Below, piece by piece: positions 54,321 through 63,496 of a stretch of 64,000 bases of DNA; within the stretch, counting starts at the first letter, position 1, and every line of letters begins with the position of its first letter. Under the pieces are notes generated by a model. It saw only the letters and a program-made list of their open reading frames with translations, did not search any database and had not been told where the DNA came from. The stretch lies in the NCBI GenBank assembly GCA_963701015.1, contig OY969556.1, positions 1 through 64,000 of the forward strand. The letters run 5' to 3'. The stretch comes from MFD09286-c1 sp963701015. Lineage in GTDB: Bacteria; Bacteroidota; Bacteroidia; Bacteroidales; DTGW01. The position numbers were made by a program, and so were the translations under genes.

Positions 54321-55184
54321 TTAACCCAAATAAGTTTTAAGGTTTTTACAACGGGTTGTTTGCTTTAGTCTTTTAATAGCTTTTTCTTTGATTTGTCTCA
54401 CTCGTTCACGGGTTAAACCAAATTCCTCACTAATTTCTTCCAATGTATGCGGATGTTTTTCATTCAAACCAAAATATAATTTTAATATATTCGATTCCCT
54501 TTCACCCAATGTTGAAAGAACTCTTTCAATTTCCTTTCTAAGGGAATCATTCACAAGTCCCTTGTCAGGACTGGGAGCGTCGGAATTCAATAAAATATCA
54601 TACATACTTCCTTCTTCATCTTGCCCAATTGGAGCATCCATTGAAACATGGCGACCTGCTGTTCGAATTGCTTCTTTTACATCACCTGGCACAAGTTCAA
54701 GCGCCTGTGCTACCTCAAGAATAGAAGGTTCTCTTTCAAATTTTTGCTCTAAATCGGCTAGAGTTTTATTTATTTTGTTAATGTATCCTATTTTATTCAA
54801 AGGTAACCTGACAATTCTGGCTTGTTCAGCCAATGCCTGCATAATCGATTGCCGAATCCACCAAACAGCATACGAAATAAATTTAAATCCTCTTGTTTCA
54901 TCAAACCTTTGAGCAGCTTTAATTAAACCTAAATTTCCTTCATTAATTAAATCGGGCAGACTTAATCCCTGGTTTTGATATTGTTTTGCCACAGATACTA
55001 CAAAACGCAGGTTTGCATTTACCAGTTTTTCTAATGCTTTTTCATCACCTTGCCTGATATGCCGGGCTAATTCTACTTCTTCCTCTGCAGTAATTAATTC
55101 TACCCTACCAATTTCATGTAAATATTTATCTAAGGAAGGGGTTTCCCTATTCGTTACTTGTTTGATGATTTTTAGTTGTCGCAT
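54321..55184 (-). CDS. rpoD: Primary sigma factor RpoD/SigA
   Basis: The 287-residue factor is the short Bacteroidota primary sigma. It contains regions 1.2 (DKYLHEIGRVELITAEEEVELARH), 2 (DLINEGNLGLIKAAQRFDETRGFKFISYAVWWIRQSI), 3 (NKINKTLADLEQKFEREPS) and 4 (LEEISEEFGLTRERVRQIKEKA), and lacks the N-terminal extension of proteobacterial RpoD. It directs transcription from TAnnTTTG promoters. It is a single-gene unit with its own terminator. Confidence 0.97.
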   Translation of the reverse strand: MRQLKIIKQVTNRETPSLDKYLHEIGRVELITAEEEVELARHIRQGDEKALEKLVNANLRFVVSVAKQYQNQGLSLPDLINEGNLGLIKAAQRFDETRGFKFISYAVWWIRQSIMQALAEQARIVRLPLNKIGYINKINKTLADLEQKFEREPSILEVAQALELVPGDVKEAIRTAGRHVSMDAPIGQDEEGSMYDILLNSDAPSPDKGLVNDSLRKEIERVLSTLGERESNILKLYFGLNEKHPHTLEEISEEFGLTRERVRQIKEKAIKRLKQTTRCKNLKTYLG

Positions 55185-55469
55185 TGAGTTTTGGGTTATT
55201 TCAGTAATTTCAGTTATCCATTTACTAGTCTGGCTTTGAATGTATTGGTCAATATTTAGTCTTCATTAAAACTTCAACATTTCTAATTTATGTTAATTTT
55301 TTAACTTTATCTGGTAAATAATTTATACATTCCTAAAAAAAATTTTGTATTTATATAGTTATTGCTTATAATTGCAACAAATATCCCAGATTACAATTCC
55401 ATATAATAAATTTGTTCTTACGTCTTATAATCTTTTTTAATTCTGAATATTTAAACCAAATACATATTT

Positions 55470-57107
55470 ATGTTCGACATTCTTGAATTGAATGAAAAGG
55501 ATCTTTCTGATTTGAAAGATATTGCTAAATCTCTGGGCCTTAAAAAATATGAGGCCATGAAAAAACAGGATATAATTTATAAAATATTGGATCAGCAGGC
55601 GATTGAAGCAACCAATAAGCGATCGGAAAAACAGGTTTCTAAAATTAGTGTGTCTGATGATGCTGATAGCAAAAAACGTACAAGGCGTAAAAAAGGTTAT
55701 GAAACTGAAGCTACGCCTTCAGTTGAAGTTAAAGAGCCAATAAAAACAATTAGGGTAGAAAAAAGGGTTGTTCCAATTTTAGAAGAAATACCAACTGAAA
55801 ATGTAACACAAGTTGGAAGAACTTCATCAGTATTGGATGATTTACCTGATTTTCCGGCTACTGAATCGAATGCAATTCAAGAAGGAGATGAAAGCCAGGT
55901 TGTTACAGAAACTTTAGAACCTCAGCAATCAAAGGAAAATATACAGCGAAAAGTTTTTGAACGCCGCCGCGAAGACAAAACCTTTGAATTCGAAGGAATT
56001 ATTAGTTCTTCCGGAGTTCTTGAAATTATGCCTGATGGCTATGGCTTTTTAAGGTCTGCCGATTATAATTACCTTAATTCACCAGATGATATTTATGTTT
56101 CGCAATCACAAATAAAGTTATTTGGTTTAAAAACTGGTGATACAGTTAAAGGAACTATTCGTCCACCAAAAGAAGGCGAAAAATATTTTCCTTTAATTAA
56201 GGTTGAAGAAATCAATGGTCGTGACCCTGATTTTATTCGTGATAGGGTTCCATTTGATTATTTAACTCCATTATTTCCGGAAGAAAAATTTAAATTGGTT
56301 TCGCAAAAAAATGCGAATGTTTCATGCAGAATTGTTGACATGTTTGCGCCTATCGGCAAAGGACAGCGTGGTTTAATAGTAGCTCAGCCTAAAACTGGTA
56401 AAACAGTATTACTTAAAGATATTGCCAATGCAATTGCTGAAAACCATCCCGAAGTTTACCTTATCATTTTATTAATTGACGAAAGACCTGAAGAGGTTAC
56501 CGATATGGCTCGAAGCGTTAACGGAGAAGTTATTGCATCTACTTTTGACGAACCCGCTGAACGACATGTTCGTATTGCAAATATTGTATTAGAAAAGGCA
56601 AAACGTTTGGTTGAATGTGGCCATGATGTAGTTATTTTACTTGACTCTATTACACGTTTGGCAAGGGCATTTAATACAATCGCACCTGCATCGGGTAAAG
56701 TTTTGTCGGGAGGTGTTGATTCCAATGCTTTGCATAAACCCAAAAGGTTTTTCGGAGCTGCCAGAAACATTGAAAATGGAGGCTCACTTACAATTTTAGC
56801 AACTGCACTTACTGAAACCGGTTCGAAAATGGATGATGTTATTTTTGAAGAATTCAAAGGTACTGGTAATATGGAATTGCAGCTTGATCGTAAACTTTCA
56901 AATAAACGTATTTTCCCATCTGTAGATTTAAATGCATCAAGTACCAGACGTGAAGATTTACTATTAGATAAAGTAATGCTTAATAAAATATGGGTGTTAA
57001 GAAATTATCTTTCAGATATGAACCCTGTTGAAGCAATGGAATTTTTAGTCGACCGATTAAGAAAAACGGAATCAAATGAAGAATTTTTAGTTTCAATGAA
57101 CGGCTAA
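55470..57107 (+). CDS. rho: Transcription termination factor Rho
   Basis: This 545-residue Rho has an N-terminal SAP/Rho_N-like helical part (DLKDIAKSLGLKKYEAMKKQD). An acidic and basic low-complexity insert (about residues 45-165) follows. Next are the RNA-binding cold-shock-like domain (ILEIMPDGYGFLRSADYNY), Walker A APIGKGQRGLIVAQPKTGKT, VYLIILLIDERPEEVTDM, and VILLDSITRLARAFN. The insert before the RNA-binding domain makes it longer than the ~420-residue E. coli protein, typical of Bacteroidota. Confidence 0.97.
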   Translation: MFDILELNEKDLSDLKDIAKSLGLKKYEAMKKQDIIYKILDQQAIEATNKRSEKQVSKISVSDDADSKKRTRRKKGYETEATPSVEVKEPIKTIRVEKRVVPILEEIPTENVTQVGRTSSVLDDLPDFPATESNAIQEGDESQVVTETLEPQQSKENIQRKVFERRREDKTFEFEGIISSSGVLEIMPDGYGFLRSADYNYLNSPDDIYVSQSQIKLFGLKTGDTVKGTIRPPKEGEKYFPLIKVEEINGRDPDFIRDRVPFDYLTPLFPEEKFKLVSQKNANVSCRIVDMFAPIGKGQRGLIVAQPKTGKTVLLKDIANAIAENHPEVYLIILLIDERPEEVTDMARSVNGEVIASTFDEPAERHVRIANIVLEKAKRLVECGHDVVILLDSITRLARAFNTIAPASGKVLSGGVDSNALHKPKRFFGAARNIENGGSLTILATALTETGSKMDDVIFEEFKGTGNMELQLDRKLSNKRIFPSVDLNASSTRREDLLLDKVMLNKIWVLRNYLSDMNPVEAMEFLVDRLRKTESNEEFLVSMNG

Positions 57108-57127
57108 TAAAGAATTACAATAATGCT

Positions 57128-57166
57128 AAAAATCCCTTGGGAATCGAATTTCTCAGGGGTTTTTTA
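57128..57166 (+). terminator. Terminator after rho
   Basis: AAAAATCCCTTGGGAAT and ATTTCTCAGGGGTTTTTT form a stem with a few wobble pairs and a T run, 20 bp after the rho stop. Confidence 0.7.
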
Positions 57167-57380
57167 TTTTATTTCGACTCAAACGAGGTGAACAATTTAC
57201 TTTGTTTTTAGAATTAAAACATCTTATTATCCTAATTTATATCTAATGATTTAAAAATTATAAATATTCTAAGTTGACCGTAAAAACTAATTCGCATTAA
57301 ATTAATCAAGTTGTTATTTAAAATGAATATATATTAGATTTAAGTCATTATTACGGTATCCAACGTAAAGTAAATTGACT

Positions 57381-57388
57381 TAATTTTG
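57381..57388 (+). promoter_or_regulatory. -7 element TAATTTTG before nifJ
   Basis: TAATTTTG is a perfect TAnnTTTG match, about 60 bp before the nifJ ATG. A TTTG -33 is not evident at 19-21 bp, so the site is tentative. The rest of the 340-bp gap after rho holds only its terminator and AT-rich sequence. Confidence 0.4.
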
Positions 57389-57447
57389 TAACTTAATTTT
57401 TAATTTTATTAAATCACTGTTTTTTAAATACTTAACATATAAATTCA

Positions 57448-60400
57448 ATGGCAGAAAAGAAATTTGTTACATGCGATGGCAATTATGCAGCAGCACATGT
57501 AGCATACATGTTTAGCGAAGTTGCTGCAATTTATCCTATTACACCTTCCTCCAATATGGCTGAAAACGTTGACGAATGGGCAGCAGCCGGAAGAAAGAAT
57601 ATTTTCAACCAAACTGTAAGAGTTGTAGAAATGCAAAGTGAAGCTGGTGCTGCAGGTGCAGTTCATGGTTCATTGCAGTCGGGTGCTTTAACCAGTACCT
57701 ATACAGCATCTCAAGGATTATTATTAATGATTCCCAATATGTATAAAATCTCCGGTGAATTGCTTCCCGGTGTATTTCACGTTTCAGCTCGTGCTTTAGC
57801 CGCTCAGGCATTAAATATTTTTGGTGATCATAGCGATGTTATGAGTACACGTCAAACCGGGTTCGCCTTGTTGGCAACAGGAAGCGTTCAGGAAGTTATG
57901 GATATTGCTCCGGTTGCACATTTAGCAGCCATTAAATCACGTATTCCATTTCTTCATTTTTTCGATGGTTTTAGAACTTCACATGAAATTCAGAAAGTTG
58001 AAGCTGCTAATCAAGATGAATTAGTTAAACTTCTTGATAAAAAAGCTTTACAAGAGTTTCGAGACAGAGCATTAAACCCTGAACATCCTGTAACAAGGGG
58101 AACAGCTCAAAACCCTGATATATATTTCCAAACCCGCGAAGCAGCTAATAAATTTTATACAGCTGTTCCTGATGTAGTTGAAAGCTATTTGGATGAAATT
58201 AAAAAAATTACAGGCCGCGAATATCATTTGTTCGATTATTATGGTGCAGCAGATGCAGAACATGTAATCATTGCAATGGGTTCGGTTACTGAAACTATTA
58301 AGGAGGTAATTGATTATTATACAGCTAAAGGTGAAAAAATAGGATTGATTTCTGTTCATCTTTATCGTCCATTTTCAGCAAAACATTTCTTACAGACTTT
58401 ACCTAAATCGGTTAAACGTATTTGCGTATTAGACCGTACAAAGGAACCTGGTGCAAATGGTGATCCATTGTATATGGATGTTAAAGAAGTTTTATATGGA
58501 ACTACAAATGCTCCACTTGTTGTTGGCGGACGTTATGGATTGGGTTCTAAAGATGTTACTCCTGGTTCAATAATATCAGTTATTAAGAATTTAAAAGCTA
58601 ACGAACCTAAAAATCAATTTACAATTGGTATTGTTGATGATGTTACATTCAAATCACTGCCAATTGAACCTGAAGTTAATGTTATTAAACCCGGAACTTT
58701 CGAAGCTAAGTTTTATGGTTTAGGATCAGATGGTACTGTTGGAGCCAATAAAAACTCAATAAAAATAATTGGCGGTTCAACCAATAAATATAGTCAGGCA
58801 TATTTTGCCTACGATTCAAAGAAATCAGGAGGTATAACAACCTCACATTTACGTTTTGGTGATACAATTATTCGTGCGCCATACTTAGTTGTAAGTCCTG
58901 ATTTTGTTGCTTGCCACGTTCCTTCCTATTTGGATAAATATGATATGTTGGCAGGACTTAAAAATGGTGGAACATTCCTATTGAATAGTATTTGGGATGT
59001 TGAAGAAACCAAAAAGCATTTGCCCGATCACATGAAAAAACAATTGGCTGATGCCAATGCTAAATTTTATATCATTAACGCTACAGCAATTGCCGAGGAA
59101 ATTGGTTTAGGAACAAGGACCAATACAATTATGCAAAGTGCATTCTTCAAAATATCAGGCGTAATTCCTTACGAAAAAGCTGTTGATGAAATGAAGAAGG
59201 CAATTATTAAGAGCTTTGGTAAAAAAGGCGAAGAAGTTGTTAAAATGAACAATGCCGCTGTTGATGCTGGTGAAGCTGTAACACAAATTCCGGTTCCCGC
59301 AGAATGGAAAAGCCTGAAACCGGCAGTTGTATTTAAAACAAATGACAATGTTCCTTCATTTATTAAAGATGTTGTTTTCCCAATGAACGCTTTAAAAGGT
59401 GATGACTTGCCTGTAAGTGCTTTCATTAACCGTGAAGACGGTACATTTGATGCTGGTACTGCAGCCTACGAAAAACGTGGTATTGCTGTTAATGTTCCCG
59501 AATGGCAGTCTGAGAACTGTATTCAATGTAATCAATGTTCATACGTTTGTCCTCATGCTGCAATTCGTCCATTTTTATTTAATGAAAAGGATATTGCCGG
59601 TTTACCTTCTGGAACACAATTGGTGAAAGCAAATGGCAAAGCACTCGAAGGCTTACAATATAAAATACAGGTAAGCGTACTCGACTGCACCGGATGTGGA
59701 AATTGTGCCGATGTATGTCCTTCAAAAACAAAAGCTTTGGTTATGAAGCCTCTCGAAAGCCAGGAAGATGAAATTGGTCGTTGGGAATACATTACTAAAA
59801 ATGTTACATACAAAGACACTCTTTTGCCTAAAGATGCTGCTATTAAAAATACGCAGTTTGCTCAGCCATTATTTGAATTTTCGGGTGCTTGTGCAGGTTG
59901 TGGTGAAACTCCTTATATCAAGCTTGTAACTCAACTTTTCGGTGATAGAATGATTGTTGCTAATGCTACAGGTTGCTCTTCTATTTATGGAGGTTCCGCT
60001 CCATCAACTCCTTATACTGTAAATAGCGTAGGTAAAGGTGTAGCTTGGGCAAATTCGTTATTCGAAGACAATGCTGAATATAGTCTTGGCTTGGCAACAG
60101 GTGTAAAACAAATTCGTGACCGAATTGAACTAATGATGAAAGAAAATATGGAAACAGTTTCGGCAGTTACCAAAGATTCTTTTAGTGAATGGATTACAAA
60201 CAAAAATAATGCTAATGGTTCTATAGTTGCTTCTGAAAAGATACGTGCAGCTTTAAAAAGTGAAAAAGCACCAATAGCAGCTGAAATTGCCAGACTCGAT
60301 CAATATTTTATTAAGAAATCGGTTTGGGCATTTGGTGGTGATGGTTGGGCTTATGATATTGGTTATGGCGGCTTAGACCACGTTCTTGCATCAGGTGAAG

Positions 60401-60981
60401 ATATTAATATTCTGGTTCTTGATACTGAAGTTTATTCTAATACTGGCGGTCAAGCCTCAAAATCTACACCAGTTGGCGCAATTGCTAAATTTGCAGCATC
60501 GGGTAAACGAATTCGCAAAAAAGACCTTGGTATGATGGCAATGAGTTATGGATATTGCTATGTTGCCCAGGTTTCAATGGGTGCAAATCAGGCCCAATTT
60601 CTTAAAGCTGTTCGTGAAGCAGAATCATTCCCTGGACCTTCAATAATTATAGCTTATTCGCCATGTATCAATCACGGTTTAAAGCATGGAATGGGAAAAT
60701 CACAACATCAGGAAAAATTGGCTGTTGAGAGCGGTTACTGGCATTTGTACCGTTTCGATCCACGGTTGGAAGAAAATGGGCAAAATCCTTTCCAATTCGA
60801 TTCCAAAGAGCCAAATTGGGGCGAATTCCAAAACTTCATAATGAGTGAAGTGCGTTACTCATCTTTGAAAAAAGCATTTCCTGCTGAAGCAGACGAGTTG
60901 TTTAAAGCTGCTGAAGATAATGCAAAATGGCGCTTTAAAGGATATAAAAGAGTTGCCTCAATGGATTATACAAAAAGTTAA
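57448..60981 (+). CDS. nifJ: Pyruvate:ferredoxin (flavodoxin) oxidoreductase
   Basis: This 1177-residue single-chain PFOR fuses all domains. The N-terminal domain with EVAAIYPITPSSNMAENVDEW starts it. The domain II/III and gamma regions follow, with GGRYGLGSKDVTPG. A two-cluster ferredoxin insert has CIQCNQCSYVC near residue 690 and CTGCGNCADVC near 746. A third [4Fe-4S] cluster site includes ACAGCGETPY. The ThDP domain is marked by GDGWAYDIGYGGLDHV near 965 and DTEVYSNTGGQASKSTP. It converts pyruvate to acetyl-CoA, CO2 and reduced ferredoxin, so it is an indicator of anaerobic metabolism. It is its own operon with a terminator. Confidence 0.98.
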   Translation: MAEKKFVTCDGNYAAAHVAYMFSEVAAIYPITPSSNMAENVDEWAAAGRKNIFNQTVRVVEMQSEAGAAGAVHGSLQSGALTSTYTASQGLLLMIPNMYKISGELLPGVFHVSARALAAQALNIFGDHSDVMSTRQTGFALLATGSVQEVMDIAPVAHLAAIKSRIPFLHFFDGFRTSHEIQKVEAANQDELVKLLDKKALQEFRDRALNPEHPVTRGTAQNPDIYFQTREAANKFYTAVPDVVESYLDEIKKITGREYHLFDYYGAADAEHVIIAMGSVTETIKEVIDYYTAKGEKIGLISVHLYRPFSAKHFLQTLPKSVKRICVLDRTKEPGANGDPLYMDVKEVLYGTTNAPLVVGGRYGLGSKDVTPGSIISVIKNLKANEPKNQFTIGIVDDVTFKSLPIEPEVNVIKPGTFEAKFYGLGSDGTVGANKNSIKIIGGSTNKYSQAYFAYDSKKSGGITTSHLRFGDTIIRAPYLVVSPDFVACHVPSYLDKYDMLAGLKNGGTFLLNSIWDVEETKKHLPDHMKKQLADANAKFYIINATAIAEEIGLGTRTNTIMQSAFFKISGVIPYEKAVDEMKKAIIKSFGKKGEEVVKMNNAAVDAGEAVTQIPVPAEWKSLKPAVVFKTNDNVPSFIKDVVFPMNALKGDDLPVSAFINREDGTFDAGTAAYEKRGIAVNVPEWQSENCIQCNQCSYVCPHAAIRPFLFNEKDIAGLPSGTQLVKANGKALEGLQYKIQVSVLDCTGCGNCADVCPSKTKALVMKPLESQEDEIGRWEYITKNVTYKDTLLPKDAAIKNTQFAQPLFEFSGACAGCGETPYIKLVTQLFGDRMIVANATGCSSIYGGSAPSTPYTVNSVGKGVAWANSLFEDNAEYSLGLATGVKQIRDRIELMMKENMETVSAVTKDSFSEWITNKNNANGSIVASEKIRAALKSEKAPIAAEIARLDQYFIKKSVWAFGGDGWAYDIGYGGLDHVLASGEDINILVLDTEVYSNTGGQASKSTPVGAIAKFAASGKRIRKKDLGMMAMSYGYCYVAQVSMGANQAQFLKAVREAESFPGPSIIIAYSPCINHGLKHGMGKSQHQEKLAVESGYWHLYRFDPRLEENGQNPFQFDSKEPNWGEFQNFIMSEVRYSSLKKAFPAEADELFKAAEDNAKWRFKGYKRVASMDYTKS

Positions 60982-61000
60982 TTAAGCATAACTGAAATAG

Positions 61001-61030
61001 AAAAAGCCATCTCAAAAGGATGGTTTTTTT
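61001..61030. terminator. Terminator between nifJ and the corrinoid operon
   Basis: AAAAAGCCATC and GATGGTTTTTTT flank a short loop, with an A run on one side and a T run on the other, so the hairpin can end both convergent transcripts. Confidence 0.75.
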
Positions 61031-61051
61031 ATTTAATAAGATTCAAATTTT

Positions 61052-61762
61052 CTAATTATTTTCAAATAATCTGTTTGGACATTTTTCATCATTACATGCA
61101 TGGCATTTGTAACCCATACTTTTTACTTTGCTGCCTAATCCAATAATTCCACTGACTGATTTTTCAGGAATCATTAATGCCGAAGTATTAAGTTTTATGC
61201 CACAATTATCATTGCCTAACAATGAAAAAAGATGATGTTGCTCACTAACATTCCAATTGCAATATCCAGGACTATATCGGTTGGTGATTTTAAAACCTAA
61301 ATCTGTTGCAATTTTTTCAATTTCAAATTGACAAATGTCAGCAACTTGTTCCGCCAATTCCGAACCAATGAGATTAGCTATTAATCCTTCCAATCCATTG
61401 TCTTGACTAAAATGCTCTTTTGAATATTTTTCAATTTCAATTCCAATTGTAACAACAAAAAAAGCAAGCAATTCAGAATGATGTAAATACTTTTCAAGTA
61501 TTTTACCAATATTAAAATTTACATTTTCAATTGATAATATTCCATTCCCGGGAAAATTTGGATTGATGAAGATTTTGTAAGAAAACTTTGGTGAACTAGT
61601 GTTTATACAATATTGAACCTGTTCGTAAAGTAATTCTAAAAGATAGGAATCGGCATCTTTCAATTCCATTCCCATTGATTTTAAAATATTGGAATGGTTT
61701 ACATTTAGAACTTTACGATCAACAGATTGATTGCTACTTCTAATTGTATTTTGATTTTGCAT
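61052..61762 (-). CDS. Stand-alone B12-dependent methionine synthase activation-domain protein
   Basis: This 236-residue protein resembles the MetH C-terminal reactivation domain. It has the SAM-binding-type segment RYSPGYCNWNVSEQHHLFSLLG (Arg-x-Ser-Pro-Gly-Tyr) and SALMIPEKSVSGIIGLG, plus a C-terminal cysteine cluster CHACNDEKCPN seen in stand-alone members. By analogy it would reductively remethylate the corrinoid of the neighbouring protein using SAM. It starts 3 bp after the corrinoid-protein gene, in the same operon. Confidence 0.88.
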   Translation of the reverse strand: MQNQNTIRSSNQSVDRKVLNVNHSNILKSMGMELKDADSYLLELLYEQVQYCINTSSPKFSYKIFINPNFPGNGILSIENVNFNIGKILEKYLHHSELLAFFVVTIGIEIEKYSKEHFSQDNGLEGLIANLIGSELAEQVADICQFEIEKIATDLGFKITNRYSPGYCNWNVSEQHHLFSLLGNDNCGIKLNTSALMIPEKSVSGIIGLGSKVKSMGYKCHACNDEKCPNRLFENN

Positions 61763-61765
61763 TAT

Positions 61766-62440
61766 TTAAGCCACCAATGAATTTAAATAAGTAACAGCTC
61801 CCTGCGGATCATGAGAATATCCATCAGCACCAATTTCTATCCTAAACTTATCATTTATAGGCGCGCCGCCAATAATGCAAACTGTCTCTGGATGTATATC
61901 TTTAATTTCCTTAACAATAGAACCCATATTTTGCATTGTAGTGGTAAGTAATGCAGATAATCCAACTACAGCACCGTTATTGTCTTTGATAGATTGAATA
62001 AATTTTGCAGCGCTAACATCAACGCCTAAATCAATAACTTCCCAACCGGCACCTTCAACAATCATAGCTACAAGATTTTTGCCAATATCATGCATGTCTC
62101 CTGCAACTGTTCCAATAATAAATTTACCTTTTCGTTTAACCTCACCTGATTGAAAATAGGGTTTTAAATGTGCAAGAGCAGCATTCATAGCCTTAGCTGC
62201 AATAAGCATTTGTGGAACAAATATTAGCTTTTGGGTGAATTTATCTCCCACTTTATCCATTGCCTTTATTAATGATTTATTTAAAATATCTTTTGGGTCA
62301 ATACCACTTTCCAAAGCTAATTTAGTTAATTCATCAGCACCATCCTGTCCTTTCATATGTGGCGGATAAGGTGCATTTTTATTAACCTTTCCGTTCTCAA
62401 TACATTCAAATAATTTATCTAAAATTTCAGAAGTTTCCAT
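61766..62440 (-). CDS. Corrinoid-binding methyltransferase protein (MtbC/MetH-like)
   Basis: This 224-residue protein has an N-terminal helical cap domain (KALIKAMDKVGDKFTQKLIFVPQML) and a C-terminal B12-binding Rossmann domain. The lower-ligand motif is GDMHDIGKNLVAM (D-x-H-x-x-G), and GLSALLTTTMQNM and IGGAPIND complete the pattern. It carries the methyl group as methylcobamide between a methyl donor and homocysteine. It sits between the homocysteine methyltransferase (11 bp) and the activation-domain gene (3 bp). Confidence 0.93.
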   Translation of the reverse strand: METSEILDKLFECIENGKVNKNAPYPPHMKGQDGADELTKLALESGIDPKDILNKSLIKAMDKVGDKFTQKLIFVPQMLIAAKAMNAALAHLKPYFQSGEVKRKGKFIIGTVAGDMHDIGKNLVAMIVEGAGWEVIDLGVDVSAAKFIQSIKDNNGAVVGLSALLTTTMQNMGSIVKEIKDIHPETVCIIGGAPINDKFRIEIGADGYSHDPQGAVTYLNSLVA

Positions 62441-62451
62441 TAATTATTTTG

Positions 62452-63339
62452 TTATGAATTAGATTTAACAAATTGAGCAATTTTGCTTATATGCTCAGGA
62501 GTTGTTCCACAACAACCGCCAATAATATTTGCACCTGCACTTATCAGTTGACTGACATATCCAGCCATCTGATCAGGAGTTTCACGATAAATAGTTTTCC
62601 CTTCACTATATACGGGCAAACCAGCATTGGCATGAATTAATATAGGAATTTGTTTGTTTGTTTTCCTAATTTCTTCAGTAATTCCAACCATATCAGCAAT
62701 ACCATTACCGCAATTTGCGCCTATTATATCAACGCCTGAATCAACAAGCATTTCAACCATTTGAGTAGGCGTAACACCCATCATAGTGTGGTATTGCCTT
62801 TCGGCTGATTTTTCAAATGTAAACGTACAGATTATTTCGCAATTGGTATTCTCTTTTGCAGCTTTAACAGCATTAATTGCTTCAGTAATATCACTCATGG
62901 TTTCAATAACAATCGCATCTGCCCCGCCAGCTTCAAGAGCTTTGGCTTGCAATTTAAACGATTCATAAAATTCGTCGTCAGTAACATCACCCATTACTAT
63001 CATTTTCCCGGTTGGGCCAATTGAACCTAATACAAATCGGTCATTCCCGGCGGCTTGCTTTGAAATTTCTGCTGCAACTTTGTTTATTTCCCAAACTTTA
63101 TCTTCGAAGCCAAACAATGATAACTTAAATGAATTGCCACCAAAACTATTTGTTTCAATCATATCTGACCCTGCCAGAATATAACTTTTGGCAATATCAA
63201 GAACATCGTTTGGTCTGGTAAGGTTCCACATTTCAGGACATTCACCAGGTTTTAATCCTTTCATTTGAAGAAATGTTCCCCATGCTCCATCGGAAACTAA
63301 CATTCTTCCTGTATTTATAACATCTTTAATAGTTCTCAA
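62452..63339 (-). CDS. Homocysteine S-methyltransferase domain protein
   Basis: This 295-residue TIM barrel matches the MetH homocysteine-binding module. It opens with VSDGAWGTFLQMKGLKPGECPE and ETNSFGGNSFKLSLFG. It has GANCGNG for one zinc Cys and GGCCGTTPEHI for the other two. It transfers a methyl group to homocysteine, probably from the corrinoid protein encoded next to it. As a separate polypeptide it corresponds to the first module of MetH. No folate-binding module follows. It is the first gene of the minus-strand operon. Confidence 0.93.
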   Translation of the reverse strand: MRTIKDVINTGRMLVSDGAWGTFLQMKGLKPGECPEMWNLTRPNDVLDIAKSYILAGSDMIETNSFGGNSFKLSLFGFEDKVWEINKVAAEISKQAAGNDRFVLGSIGPTGKMIVMGDVTDDEFYESFKLQAKALEAGGADAIVIETMSDITEAINAVKAAKENTNCEIICTFTFEKSAERQYHTMMGVTPTQMVEMLVDSGVDIIGANCGNGIADMVGITEEIRKTNKQIPILIHANAGLPVYSEGKTIYRETPDQMAGYVSQLISAGANIIGGCCGTTPEHISKIAQFVKSNS

Positions 63340-63496
63340 CTGGGTATAATTTAAATTTTCAATTTAATTATTACACGTATAATAATTTCATATTTACATA
63401 ACAATTTTAATAGTTTTATTTTAATTTTCCGGGGTATTTTTTAGTTTTTTCATATTCCGATTTATAATATTATATTAGCTTTCAAATATAAATGAC

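Noticed and set aside
63340..63496. Cobalamin riboswitch upstream of the corrinoid operon
   Set aside because: The intergenic region is AT-rich and shows no B12-box or long folded leader.
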